Source: Gordonia sp. SID5947
Lineage (GTDB): Bacteria; Actinomycetota; Actinomycetes; Mycobacteriales; Mycobacteriaceae
Reading direction: 5' to 3'
Assembly: GCF_009862785.1 (NCBI RefSeq)
Contig: NZ_WWHU01000001.1
Coordinates: forward strand, 4,898,001-4,962,000
Length of the DNA: 64,000 nucleotides
Shown here piece after piece: positions 44,499 through 52,534 of the stretch; the first letter of the stretch is position 1, and each line of letters opens with the position of its first letter. The position numbers and the translations under genes were made by a program. The notes beneath the pieces are model-generated. The model had not been told where the DNA came from and did no database searches. It worked only from the letters and a program-made list of their open reading frames with translations.

Positions 44499-46274
44499 TC
44501 AGAACCAGGCCGGGTCGGTGTCCAGGGTGGTGCGGTCGAGTGCTGCGACCAGCGACAGCGCCACCTCGGTCTTCGGCAGCTCATGGCGGAAGAAGTACTG
44601 GGCGGCAGCACGTTTCCCGTCGTAGAAGTCGCCCGTCTGATCTGCGGCCGCGAGCAGTTGCTCCAGCCACATCCAGGCCAGGACGATGTGTCCGGCGGCC
44701 TCGAGGTAGGCGGTGGCGTTGGCCAGTGACAGTGCCGGATCGCCGGCCGACCACGCCTGGGCGGTGGTGGCGACCAGCTGGTCGACAGCCACCCGCAGCT
44801 CGTCGGCATACGGGGCGGTGGCATCGTCGGCGGCGGCCCGCTTGATGGTGGCGCCGATGGTCTCGGCGAGCAGGCTCAGGCCCGCCCCGCCCTGCATGAC
44901 CACCTTGCGACCGAGTAGATCGAGTCCGTGGATGCCGTGGGTGCCCTCGTGGATCGGGTTCAACCGGTTGTCGCGGTAGTACTGCTCGACGTCGAATTCC
45001 TTGGTGTAGCCGTAACCGCCGTGGACCTGGATGGCGAGGCTGTTGGCCTCCAGGCACCACTGCGACGGCCAGCTCTTCGCGATCGGGGTCAGGACGTCGA
45101 GGAGCAGACCCGCCCGGGAGTGGGCCTCGCCGCTGCTGGTGGCCTGTTCGTCGACCAGCTTGCTGCAGTACAGGCCGAGCGCCAGCGCGCCTTCGACATA
45201 TGACTTCTGCGCCAGCAGCATTCGCTTGACGTCGGCGTGCTCGATGATCGGTACCGGCTTGCTCGCCGGGTCCTTCTGGTCGACGGGCCGTCCCTGCGTG
45301 CGGACCTTGGCGTATTCGACCGACGCCAGGTAGCCCGCGTATCCCAGGGACGTGGCCAGGAATCCGACCCCGATCCGCGCCTCGTTCATCATGTGGAACA
45401 TGTAGCTCAGGCCGCGATGTTCCTCGCCCACCAGATATCCGACGGCGCCGGATTCTGTTGTCGGGGAGTGTGTTCCATCGCCAAAGTTGAGAAGCGTGTT
45501 GGTGGTCGCGCGGTTGCCCATCTTGTGGTTGAGGCCGACGAGCGCGACATCGTTACGGGTGCCGTCGGCCAGGTACTTGGGCACGATGAACAAGGAGATG
45601 CCCTTGACGCCGGGTCCGCCACCGGGCGCCTTGGCGAGAACCAGGTGCACGATGTTCTCCGCGAGTTCGTGCTCGCCCGCCGAGATCCACATCTTGGTGC
45701 CGGTGATCCGGTAGGTGCCGTCGGCCATCGGCTCGGCCTTGGTGGTGATGTCGGCAAGTGACGAGCCGGCCTGAGGCTCCGACAAGCACATCGTGCCGAA
45801 GAAGCGGCCCTCGACCATGGGTCGTACCCAGGTGTCGAGCTGTTCGGGCGTCCCGTATTCGGCGAGCAGATTCGCGTTGCCCATGGTGAGGAAGGTGTAC
45901 GACGACATGGCCGCGTTGGCGGCCTGGAACCAGGCGCTCGATGCCCGACTGATCACGGTGGGCAGCTGCATGCCACCCAGTTCCTCGTCGAACGAACCGG
46001 CCATCAGGCCGGCCTTGACGAACTCGGCGATGCCGGAACCGATCTCCGCGGGCAGCACGACCTTGCCGTCGTCACCGACGAACGGTTCGTTCTGGTCGCC
46101 GAGCTTGTTGAAGGGGGCGAAGCGTTTGGTGGCCAGGTCCTCGCTGAGTTCCAGTACCGCGTCGAACGTCTCCCGCGAGTGTTCGCGGAACCGATCGCGG
46201 CTGGTCAGCTCCTCGACGTCAAGCCATTCGTAGAGCAGGAACTCTAGATCGCGACGGGAGAGTGGGGCGGCCAT
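44499..46274 (-). CDS. Acyl-CoA dehydrogenase (large, FadE5/DmdC-like)
   Basis: A 591-residue acyl-CoA dehydrogenase with the extra C-terminal domain of the long class. FAD/substrate stretches are MCLSEPQAGSSLADI and KMWISAGEHEL; the catalytic Glu lies in NPIHEGTHGIHGLDLLGRK, as in FadE5-type enzymes. ATG 46274 has AGGAG 4 bases upstream. Its promoter carries two copies of a TetR-type operator shared with the divergent tetR gene. It would start beta-oxidation of a fatty acyl-CoA. Confidence 0.92.
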   Translation of the reverse strand: MAAPLSRRDLEFLLYEWLDVEELTSRDRFREHSRETFDAVLELSEDLATKRFAPFNKLGDQNEPFVGDDGKVVLPAEIGSGIAEFVKAGLMAGSFDEELGGMQLPTVISRASSAWFQAANAAMSSYTFLTMGNANLLAEYGTPEQLDTWVRPMVEGRFFGTMCLSEPQAGSSLADITTKAEPMADGTYRITGTKMWISAGEHELAENIVHLVLAKAPGGGPGVKGISLFIVPKYLADGTRNDVALVGLNHKMGNRATTNTLLNFGDGTHSPTTESGAVGYLVGEEHRGLSYMFHMMNEARIGVGFLATSLGYAGYLASVEYAKVRTQGRPVDQKDPASKPVPIIEHADVKRMLLAQKSYVEGALALGLYCSKLVDEQATSSGEAHSRAGLLLDVLTPIAKSWPSQWCLEANSLAIQVHGGYGYTKEFDVEQYYRDNRLNPIHEGTHGIHGLDLLGRKVVMQGGAGLSLLAETIGATIKRAAADDATAPYADELRVAVDQLVATTAQAWSAGDPALSLANATAYLEAAGHIVLAWMWLEQLLAAADQTGDFYDGKRAAAQYFFRHELPKTEVALSLVAALDRTTLDTDPAWF

Positions 46275-46291
46275 GGGACTCCTTCGTCAAC

Positions 46292-46323
46292 TAAGCGCTC
46301 GCTCATTTCTAAGCGCTCGCTTA
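46292..46323. promoter_or_regulatory. Paired TetR operators between acyl-CoA dehydrogenase and tetR
   Basis: TAAGCGCTCGCTCA (46292-46305) and TAAGCGCTCGCTTA (46310-46323) are direct copies 18 bases apart. The second is an inverted repeat TAAGCG/CGCTTA. They begin 18 bases from the dehydrogenase ATG, overlapping its likely promoter. Confidence 0.75.
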
Positions 46324-46381
46324 TGATGCACCGGACAGTGCGATCTGGTCAACAAGGCCGCGATCGGGAGCGAGGTGGATG

Positions 46382-46966
46382 ATGACCGTGACGCGTGCCG
46401 GTGACTCGGCGGCAGCCGAACGGATCCGTCAGGCGGCGATCGCCTCCTTCGCCGAGGTCGGGTACGGCGGGACGTCTACGCGCCAGATCGCCAAACGATT
46501 GAACATGAGTGCCGCCGCGATGTACCCGCACTACCGATCGAAAGAAGAACTCCTCTACGCCATCGCACTTCAGGGCCACCGCGGTGTGCTGGCGGCTCTG
46601 CGGGCCGTCGACGATGATTCCCTGCCCGACGACGAGCGGCTGCGGGCGGTCGTACGGGAATTCGCGCAATGGCAGGCCGAGCACCATCAACTCGCGAAAG
46701 TCGTGCAGTACGAACTGCACGGATTGACGCGTGAACACTACCGCGAGATCACGGCGATCCGTCGGGATACGTCCGAGATTCTCGGGGCCATCGTGCGTCG
46801 GGGTGTGGCGTCAGGGAAGTTCACCGTCGACGCACCCGACGATGCCGTGCTGGCGCTCTCGTCGCTGTGTGTCGACGTGTGCCGATGGTTCCCGTCGCGG
46901 ACACACCGTGATCCCGAGACGCTGGGCCGGACCTACGGTGATCTGGCCGTGCGGATGGTCCGGTAG
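46382..46966 (+). CDS. TetR-family transcriptional regulator
   Basis: A 194-residue TetR protein with helix-turn-helix in about residues 12-60 (ERIRQAAIASFAEVGYGG, TRQIAKRLNMSAAAMYPHYRSKEEL) and a ligand-binding domain. ATG 46382 is preferred to 46379 since GAGG then has a 7-base spacer. Divergent from the acyl-CoA dehydrogenase with two operators between them, it is probably the operon's repressor, released by an acyl-CoA as in KstR/FadR-type TetR proteins. Confidence 0.88.
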   Translation: MTVTRAGDSAAAERIRQAAIASFAEVGYGGTSTRQIAKRLNMSAAAMYPHYRSKEELLYAIALQGHRGVLAALRAVDDDSLPDDERLRAVVREFAQWQAEHHQLAKVVQYELHGLTREHYREITAIRRDTSEILGAIVRRGVASGKFTVDAPDDAVLALSSLCVDVCRWFPSRTHRDPETLGRTYGDLAVRMVR

Positions 46967-46969
46967 CGG

Positions 46970-48106
46970 CTATCCGGCGGCCACGTCGAACGACCCCGAC
47001 GGCAGCAAGGGGTCGTTCATCCGCGGTGCGTACTGGTCGAAGTAGATGCGGGCGATGAGCTCGCGCCGGCTCCGCACACCGGCTTTGCCGAAGATCGACT
47101 TGAGGTGGTCCTGAACGGTGTACGCGGACAGGTGGAGCGCGGTGGCGATGTCCTTGGTCGCCACGCCCTGCAGGACCATCTGCGTGACGTCCCGTTCACG
47201 GGCGGTGAGGCCGAAGGCCGCGACCACCAGCGGCACGATCTCCGGTGGACGTGCTTCCTCGATGGTCACCACCACCTCCCCGACACGACCCGCGGTGTTC
47301 GACAACGGCGACGCATGGACCACGAGCCACATGCCGGATGCACCGCGAACCCGTAGTCGAGGAGGTACCGAGGTCTCGCCCCGTCCGTAACGGCGTGCCG
47401 CCCCGACCAGCGCCGTGATGACCGACGTGGCGGCTCCGCTGTTGGCCCCGGCGAGCAGGTCGGCGACCTGTTGCACTGCGTCCGAACTCATCTGGATCAT
47501 CTCGTTCGCGCTGTCGACGATGATCACACACGGACCCGATGGCGCCGCCTGCGGTTCGGCGACGACGGTGGTGAGCAACCCGGCCCGGATGCCGCGGGCC
47601 ATCGACTGTGAGAGCGAATCGAGATAATCGATTTCGGCATCCTCGAAGGGCTGCTCGCCGCCCTCGCGAAAGAAGGCGAACCCGCCCCACACCTGCCGGC
47701 CGTCGCGGAGGATCAGTCGCGCCTCGTCGCGAAAATCGAACCGCGGCGTCATGAACTCGGCCATCCGGAGGGACGAATGGGTGTCGCCGCCGGTCATCTG
47801 ATGCATCCCGATCGCGTCGGTGCCGGTCATGGCGAGTTCGCGGAACGCCGACGACTCGACCGTGCCGTACTCGATGAGGCTCCACTCGTCATCGTGGGTG
47901 TTCTGACCGACGAGCGAGCCGTATTTACGAACGCTCGTCAGCAGCAGGGTGTGCGGATCCACGGTTGCCGCGCAGGCGGCGGAATGCGGGACGGCCCGCG
48001 TGAGGGATGCGACCGATTCGGCGATGAACTCGCTGACCCCCAGGCCCGCGTGGGAGAGGACGTCGATGTCGCGGCGTACACGCTCGGCGGTCAGGGCTGT
48101 GGCCAT
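46970..48106 (-). CDS. LuxR-family regulator with sensor domain
   Basis: A 378-residue regulator: an N-terminal GAF-like sensor region, a middle PAS-like part (GMWLVVHASPLSNTAGRVGEVVVTIEE), and a C-terminal LuxR helix-turn-helix (FGLTARERDVTQMVLQG, IATALHLSAYTVQDHLKSIF). ATG 48106 is favoured over the longer frame. It follows the FAD oxidase gene by 25 bases and ridA beyond that, so the three likely form one unit. The signal sensed is unknown. Confidence 0.86.
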   Translation of the reverse strand: MATALTAERVRRDIDVLSHAGLGVSEFIAESVASLTRAVPHSAACAATVDPHTLLLTSVRKYGSLVGQNTHDDEWSLIEYGTVESSAFRELAMTGTDAIGMHQMTGGDTHSSLRMAEFMTPRFDFRDEARLILRDGRQVWGGFAFFREGGEQPFEDAEIDYLDSLSQSMARGIRAGLLTTVVAEPQAAPSGPCVIIVDSANEMIQMSSDAVQQVADLLAGANSGAATSVITALVGAARRYGRGETSVPPRLRVRGASGMWLVVHASPLSNTAGRVGEVVVTIEEARPPEIVPLVVAAFGLTARERDVTQMVLQGVATKDIATALHLSAYTVQDHLKSIFGKAGVRSRRELIARIYFDQYAPRMNDPLLPSGSFDVAAG

Positions 48107-48131
48107 GGTCACAAGTTTCCGTCTGTGCAGG

Positions 48132-49528
48132 TCAGATGTCCATCCCAGATTTGTGGGGCAGACGTTCGGCGGACAGCTCGGCGCGACGGAACATACCGCA
48201 GGGGTCGTGACGACCACGGATATCGGCGAGTCGCTCACGGTCGGCCGTCGACCACAAGGCGGCCACATCGGCTGCTGACGCCTGCCCGACGAAGTTCAGC
48301 AGCCCGCCACTCGCCCAGGGCTCGAGCGCGGATGTCACTGCGTCGACGTGGGCGCCCGCCCGGTCGGCAAGCGGTCCGTCTGGGACCGCGATCGCGATTG
48401 CGTTGTAGGCGGCAGCGCGGCCGGTCACCGAATTCGGCACCCCCGGGGAGCTGACAATCTGCCTCCGAGGAGGCGCAGCTCGACGATCGCCAGAGGGCTC
48501 GCGACCTGCGGCCCGGCCGCGGCCACCAGGGCGTCGATCGCCTCGGCGGGGAGGTCGGCGAGGGCACAGCCGCGCTCGAGGCCGGGCATCGGGCCGGGCG
48601 GATCCATGTGAACGGCATCGAGGGCAGCGACGGGCAACTCGTCGACGTTCTCCAGCAGGATCGGTCCGGCCGAGCGCATCGACGCGAGCAGCTGGGCTCC
48701 GATCGCGGGATCACCGGTGTAGGTGAACCGCACGTGCACGGCGATCTGACCCTGCAGCGGCGGAGGGAGCTGAGGGTCTGGCGGCAGCCGCAGGATGGCT
48801 ACCGAGGTCCCGGCCTCGTCCGGCAGCGTCGGCGCCCACCGGCGCCACGCGTGCAACACATCTGCGGCGGCCGACCCGGCGAAGAACAGGCCGCCCCCAT
48901 AGATCGTGGCGAGCGAGATCAGATCGAACTCGATCGAGGTCACGATCCCGCAGCCGTCGCGGCCGCCCAGCAAGGCCCAGAACAGGTCGGAGCCCGCCCC
49001 GGCGTCCACGGTCCGGATGGTGCCGTCGGCCGTCACCACCTCGATGCGCCGGACGAGGTCGGCGGCGTAACCGAATTGCCGGCCGAGCGGACTCAGGCCA
49101 CCGCCCAGGGTGAACCCGACAACCCCGACCGCCGACGAGGAGCCGACCAGGCCCGTCAGACCATGCGGCGCGGTTGCGGCGACGACGTCACGCCAGCGTG
49201 CTCCCGCGCCGACCCGTGTGGTCTTCGCGGCCGGATCGACGCTGACGTCGGTCATCCGGGAGGTGCTGATGGTGAGGTATCGGTCGCCGTCGATGACTGG
49301 CCCGTGACCGGTAGCGCGAACGCCCACCCGGAGCCCGCGCTCGCGGGCGTAGGCGATGGCGGCCGCGACGTCGGCGGCGGAGGTGGCGCCGACCACGACG
49401 TCTGGTGCAGGAACCGCCGCAACGTTGAAGCCGGCCAGCTCGTCGGCATAACCGGGATCGGCCGGAGCCAGGACCGGGCCGGCGACGGTGGCTGCGATTG
49501 CGGCGGTGCCGGGGGAGGTGAGGGACAT
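48132..49528 (-). pseudogene. FAD-linked oxidoreductase (BBE family), one frameshift
   Basis: A berberine-bridge-type flavoprotein: FAD-binding PCMH domain (VVVGATSAADVAAAIAYARERGLRV; GHGPVIDGDRYLTIS; LGGGLSPLGRQFGYAADLV) and a C-terminal BBE segment (GLLNFVG...DRERLADIRGRHDPCGMFR). The C-terminus lies in another frame, joined at a run of five C (48440-48444); adding one base yields 465 residues, normal for the family. These enzymes oxidise sugars, alcohols or alkaloid-like substrates. It is the middle gene of the ridA-oxidase-luxR group. Confidence 0.82.
48144..48157. promoter_or_regulatory. Possible regulator site before luxR
   Basis: CCCAGATTTGTGGG differs by one base from the perfect palindrome CCCAGATTTCTGGG upstream of ridA (50172-50185). 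It lies 38 bases before the luxR ATG, within the 3' end of the oxidase gene. Confidence 0.35.
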
Positions 49529-49558
49529 GGTGATTCTCCTGAATCGTGAGGGGGTGGG

Positions 49559-49653
49559 TGATCTCGATACGGCGGCTCGCTGCGCTCGCTGCCTACTCGA
49601 TCGGCGGGTGGGCGGCCTGCGCTCGCTGCCTACTCGATCGGCGGGTGGGCGGC
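49559..49653. repeat. Interspersed palindrome family member with 37-base tandem duplication
   Basis: GATCTCGATACGG opens an element of the family also present at 2411-2540. A 37-base segment starting CTGCGCTCGCTGCCTACTCG is present twice without change (49580-49616 and 49617-49653). It fills most of the 174-base gap between the oxidase and ridA, where no gene is supported. Confidence 0.8.
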
Positions 49654-49702
49654 TTGGTGTACGCCGGCGGCGGCGGGAGGGGAGTGGAACCGCAAGCAGG
49701 TG

Positions 49703-50110
49703 TCAGCGGCCTGCTTGCGCGGTGATCTCGACGGCGAGACCGGGGAAGGCAAGGCCGGTGACGCCGACGAGCGCGGCGGGCGGTGTCGCGCCGTGCGCGT
49801 CGAGCCGCTCGGTGAGGGCCTCGTAGGCGGCGAGGGTGGCCGGGATGTCGGTGGTGTAGATGGTGAGCGAGAAGATGTCGGCCAAGGTCATCTCGACGTG
49901 TGAGAGGAGCTGTTCGATGTGATGCAGCGCCAGCGAGAGTTGGGCCGCGACATCACCTTCGTGGAGTACGCGCCCGTCGTCGTCGACGGAGGCCTGACCC
50001 GCGATGGTGAACACCTCGCGTGGGGCAGGTCGCAACTGGGCGTGATCGAACCGGAAGGGTGCATTCCACGACGACGGGTTGATCCGGGTGGTGGTGGCTG
50101 GTGTGCTCAT
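49703..50110 (-). CDS. RidA/YjgF-family protein
   Basis: A 135-residue RidA-fold protein (VFTIAGQASVDDDGRVLHEGDVAAQLSLALHHIEQLL, ending ALVGVTGLAFPGLAVEITA). RidA proteins hydrolyse reactive enamines/imines; the conserved Arg of the active RidA class is not obvious here, so it may belong to an Rid subgroup with another role. It heads the group with the FAD oxidase, whose imine products it could handle (an inference from context). Confidence 0.82.
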   Translation of the reverse strand: MSTPATTTRINPSSWNAPFRFDHAQLRPAPREVFTIAGQASVDDDGRVLHEGDVAAQLSLALHHIEQLLSHVEMTLADIFSLTIYTTDIPATLAAYEALTERLDAHGATPPAALVGVTGLAFPGLAVEITAQAGR

Positions 50111-50147
50111 GACTTCGAGACTGACTCGTGCACAAGCCGATTCCCAT

Positions 50148-50185
50148 CCCCGATATCGGGGGAGTTGGCAACCCAGATTTCTGGG
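50148..50185. promoter_or_regulatory. Two palindromes upstream of ridA
   Basis: CCCCGATATCGGGG (50148-50161) and CCCAGATTTCTGGG (50172-50185) are perfect 14-base dyads, 24 bases apart, 38 and 62 bases before the ridA ATG. The second is repeated with one mismatch before luxR, hinting at LuxR-type control of the operon. Confidence 0.5.
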
Positions 50186-50211
50186 GGTCGTGCGATCGGT
50201 CGACGCGAGCG

Positions 50212-51111
50212 TCAGGCCACGATCGACTCCCAGGTGAAATCACCGTGGTCGCTGCCCAATCCGGTCGCGACGATCCCGGCAACGGCACACCCGATCTCGG
50301 CGGCGGCGAGCAGTCCCAGATCGTGGCCGCGCGCCGCGAGGAAGCCTGCCGAGAAGGAGTCGCCGCATCCGCTGGTGTCCACCACGGTCACGTCGCGGGC
50401 GCGTGCGTGTGCGGCGTCGTCGGCGGTCACCACGTGGGCGCCGTCGGCCCCGGCGGTGGCCGCCACGCAGAGGACGCCGCGATCGATGAGGCGGCGGCAC
50501 GCGGTGATGAGGTCCGTCTCACCGGTGAACCCGCAGACCTGATCGTCGTTGGGGAGGAGGTAATCGAGTTGTGGCAGAACGGGTTCGATCCACGCGAGCA
50601 GACCCGGGTCGCCGTCGGCGAGGATATCGGCGGAGATGGTGGTACCGGTGGCGCGGATGTCGGCGAGCAACGGGGCGAGTTCTGGCGGGTTGAGGAGCTC
50701 CGGTGCGCCGATGTGGACATGGTCCACCCCGGTCAGGAATTCGAACGGTGCGTTGCCCAGTGGGTACGCGAGGTTGGCGCCCGGCAGATGCAGTGCGGGG
50801 CGGTCGCCGTTGCTGCGGATCGGCAACATGCTCATCGACGTCGGCTGGTCGACCGTGAGGAGATGGTCGGTGTTGACGCCTCGGCGATTGAGCATCGTGG
50901 TCAGCAGATCGCCTGGGTCGTCGGCGCCGACCGCTCCCACGGTATAGACCTCCACGCCCAATTTGGCGAGAGTGATCGCAGTGCCCCCCGCCGGACCGGC
51001 AGGTGACATCCGAATGTTGCGCACCAGGGCCGCGCCCTGGCCGTCGGGGATCTCGTCCACCGGCTGCGCGAGTACGTCGAGAACGTGGGCGCCGAACGTC
51101 GCCACTCTCAT
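50212..51111 (-). CDS. PfkB-family carbohydrate kinase
   Basis: A 299-residue ribokinase-family sugar kinase: N-terminal GG motif (AGPAGGTAITLAKLG) and C-terminal catalytic motif DTSGCGDSFSAGF, with Asp as base. The ATG overlaps the aldolase stop by 4 bases (ATGA). Kinase plus class II aldolase in one operon means a sugar is phosphorylated and then cleaved to DHAP and an aldehyde. The sugar is unknown; 5-deoxypentoses and L-ketoses are possible. Confidence 0.87.
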   Translation of the reverse strand: MRVATFGAHVLDVLAQPVDEIPDGQGAALVRNIRMSPAGPAGGTAITLAKLGVEVYTVGAVGADDPGDLLTTMLNRRGVNTDHLLTVDQPTSMSMLPIRSNGDRPALHLPGANLAYPLGNAPFEFLTGVDHVHIGAPELLNPPELAPLLADIRATGTTISADILADGDPGLLAWIEPVLPQLDYLLPNDDQVCGFTGETDLITACRRLIDRGVLCVAATAGADGAHVVTADDAAHARARDVTVVDTSGCGDSFSAGFLAARGHDLGLLAAAEIGCAVAGIVATGLGSDHGDFTWESIVA

Positions 51112-51764
51112 GAATTCCTCCCGGGAAACGGTGAGTACTGCCGACGGGTCGCGGTGACCACGACATCGACGATGTCGTCGTGGCTGAGGGTCGCCGGTGG
51201 GGCGACCGCTGCCGAACGCAGGTACATCTCGGCCAGCCAGTCCACGAGTTCGATTCGGTCACAGGCCGAATCGAGGTCGTCGCCGTATGCGACGGAACCG
51301 TGGTTGCGCATGAGGGCGGCCGTGCGATCGATCAGCGCGGCGGCCACCGCGTCACCGAGTTCGCGACTGCCGAACACCGCGTACGGCGCCACCCGGATCG
51401 TGCCGCCGATCAGTGCGGCCGTGTAGTGGACGACGGGCAGTTCGTCGACGATGTTGGCCGCGGCGATCGAGGCGATCGGATGGGCGTGGGCGACCGCGGC
51501 GGCCGACGTGTGGTGATAGACGTCGAGGTGGATGCGAAGTTCCGAAGTCGGCCGAAAAGGGGTGTCCTCCACAACCGTTCCGTCGAGGTCGACCGCGACC
51601 ATCTGTTCGGGGGTGACATCGGCGAGCCGGCATCCGGATGGGGTGAGGAGGACGTGGTCGTCCACCCGGGTCGAGACGTTCCCCCCGGTGCCATGGGTCA
51701 TCCCCGCGCGGGCCAGTCGGTGGGCAGCGGCGGCGAGCGCCGCGCGTTCCTCGGAGAAGCGCAC
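51108..51764 (-). CDS. Class II aldolase/epimerase, fuculose-phosphate aldolase-like
   Basis: A 218-residue zinc-dependent aldolase of the FucA/AraD family: phosphate-binding GTGGNVSTR and LTPSG, zinc-binding HAHPIAS, and MRNHGSVAYG. GTG 51764 starts the conserved region; the open frame beyond it is not conserved. It is coupled to the PfkB kinase by a 4-base overlap and divergent from an unknown gene. Confidence 0.86.
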   Translation of the reverse strand: MRFSEERAALAAAAHRLARAGMTHGTGGNVSTRVDDHVLLTPSGCRLADVTPEQMVAVDLDGTVVEDTPFRPTSELRIHLDVYHHTSAAAVAHAHPIASIAAANIVDELPVVHYTAALIGGTIRVAPYAVFGSRELGDAVAAALIDRTAALMRNHGSVAYGDDLDSACDRIELVDWLAEMYLRSAAVAPPATLSHDDIVDVVVTATRRQYSPFPGRNS

Positions 51765-51876
51765 GTCCGAGAGATTACGCGGTGTCGTCCGAACAGACGA
51801 ACCGCCGTGATCGTGGAACCTGCGGGGCGGTAGCAGCGTCCAATTGCCAATCAGACCCGTCGGATGGAGCTCTTTC

Positions 51877-52530
51877 ATGCAAGGCACGCACCTCGCAGAT
51901 CTGCGTGGTCTCGTCAGGGCCCGATTGATCCCCGGCTTCACCGGGCTCGTCGAGATCGAGGCGGACGCGCGGGACTGGGCCGAGGATGTCGGCGAGTCGC
52001 CCGACGACGCTGTCGTCGAGGTCCGCCGGCTCTGGGACGATCGGGCGCAAGCACAGCGGCAGTGGACCGACACCGGCGACTACGCGCGGCTGCGTGCCGC
52101 GTTCGACGATCTCGACGCGGCCGGGGTGCTGGCACGGATGAACTTCTCGTGCTGTGGTCGATGCGCCACGCAGCAGATCGACCGGGAACGAACCCCGGAC
52201 CCCGACGGTGACGACTGGTACGGGTTCCGCGAATGGGCCTACGTTTTCTTTCACGAGCAGGACGCCGAACGGCTGGCCGACGACGAAGCCGTCCTGTACC
52301 TGGGCTACAGCGCTTTTCGACCGCACCCCACGTTGCCGGCGGCGCTGCTCGACGCGATGTCGGCGGGCGACTCCGAAGCCGAGCACGCCGCGTACGAACG
52401 AACCGAGACGCTGCTGGTCCAACAGATCGTCGAGACCCTACGCCGGCGCGGACTCGAGGTGGTCTGGTCTGGCTCACGGCATGAGCGGATCGCCGTGAAC
52501 ATCACCGCGTGGCGAAAACCGCTCCCGTGA
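51877..52530 (+). CDS. Conserved protein of unknown function (DUF6891-like)
   Basis: A 217-residue soluble protein with no membrane segment. A CCGRC cluster follows NFS (about residue 92), and WAYVFFHEQDAERL and LYLGYSAF are further distinctive stretches. It resembles the DUF6891 family from memory, unchecked. ATG 51877 has GGAG with a 7-base spacer; longer readings lack this. It is a single gene between a divergent aldolase operon and a converging hydrolase. The Cys cluster could bind metal. Confidence 0.65.
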   Translation: MQGTHLADLRGLVRARLIPGFTGLVEIEADARDWAEDVGESPDDAVVEVRRLWDDRAQAQRQWTDTGDYARLRAAFDDLDAAGVLARMNFSCCGRCATQQIDRERTPDPDGDDWYGFREWAYVFFHEQDAERLADDEAVLYLGYSAFRPHPTLPAALLDAMSAGDSEAEHAAYERTETLLVQQIVETLRRRGLEVVWSGSRHERIAVNITAWRKPLP

Positions 52531-52534
52531 GACC

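Noticed and set aside
48132..48440. Separate small BBE-domain protein
   Set aside because: It continues the FAD oxidase exactly after a C run, so it is the oxidase C-terminus, not an independent gene.
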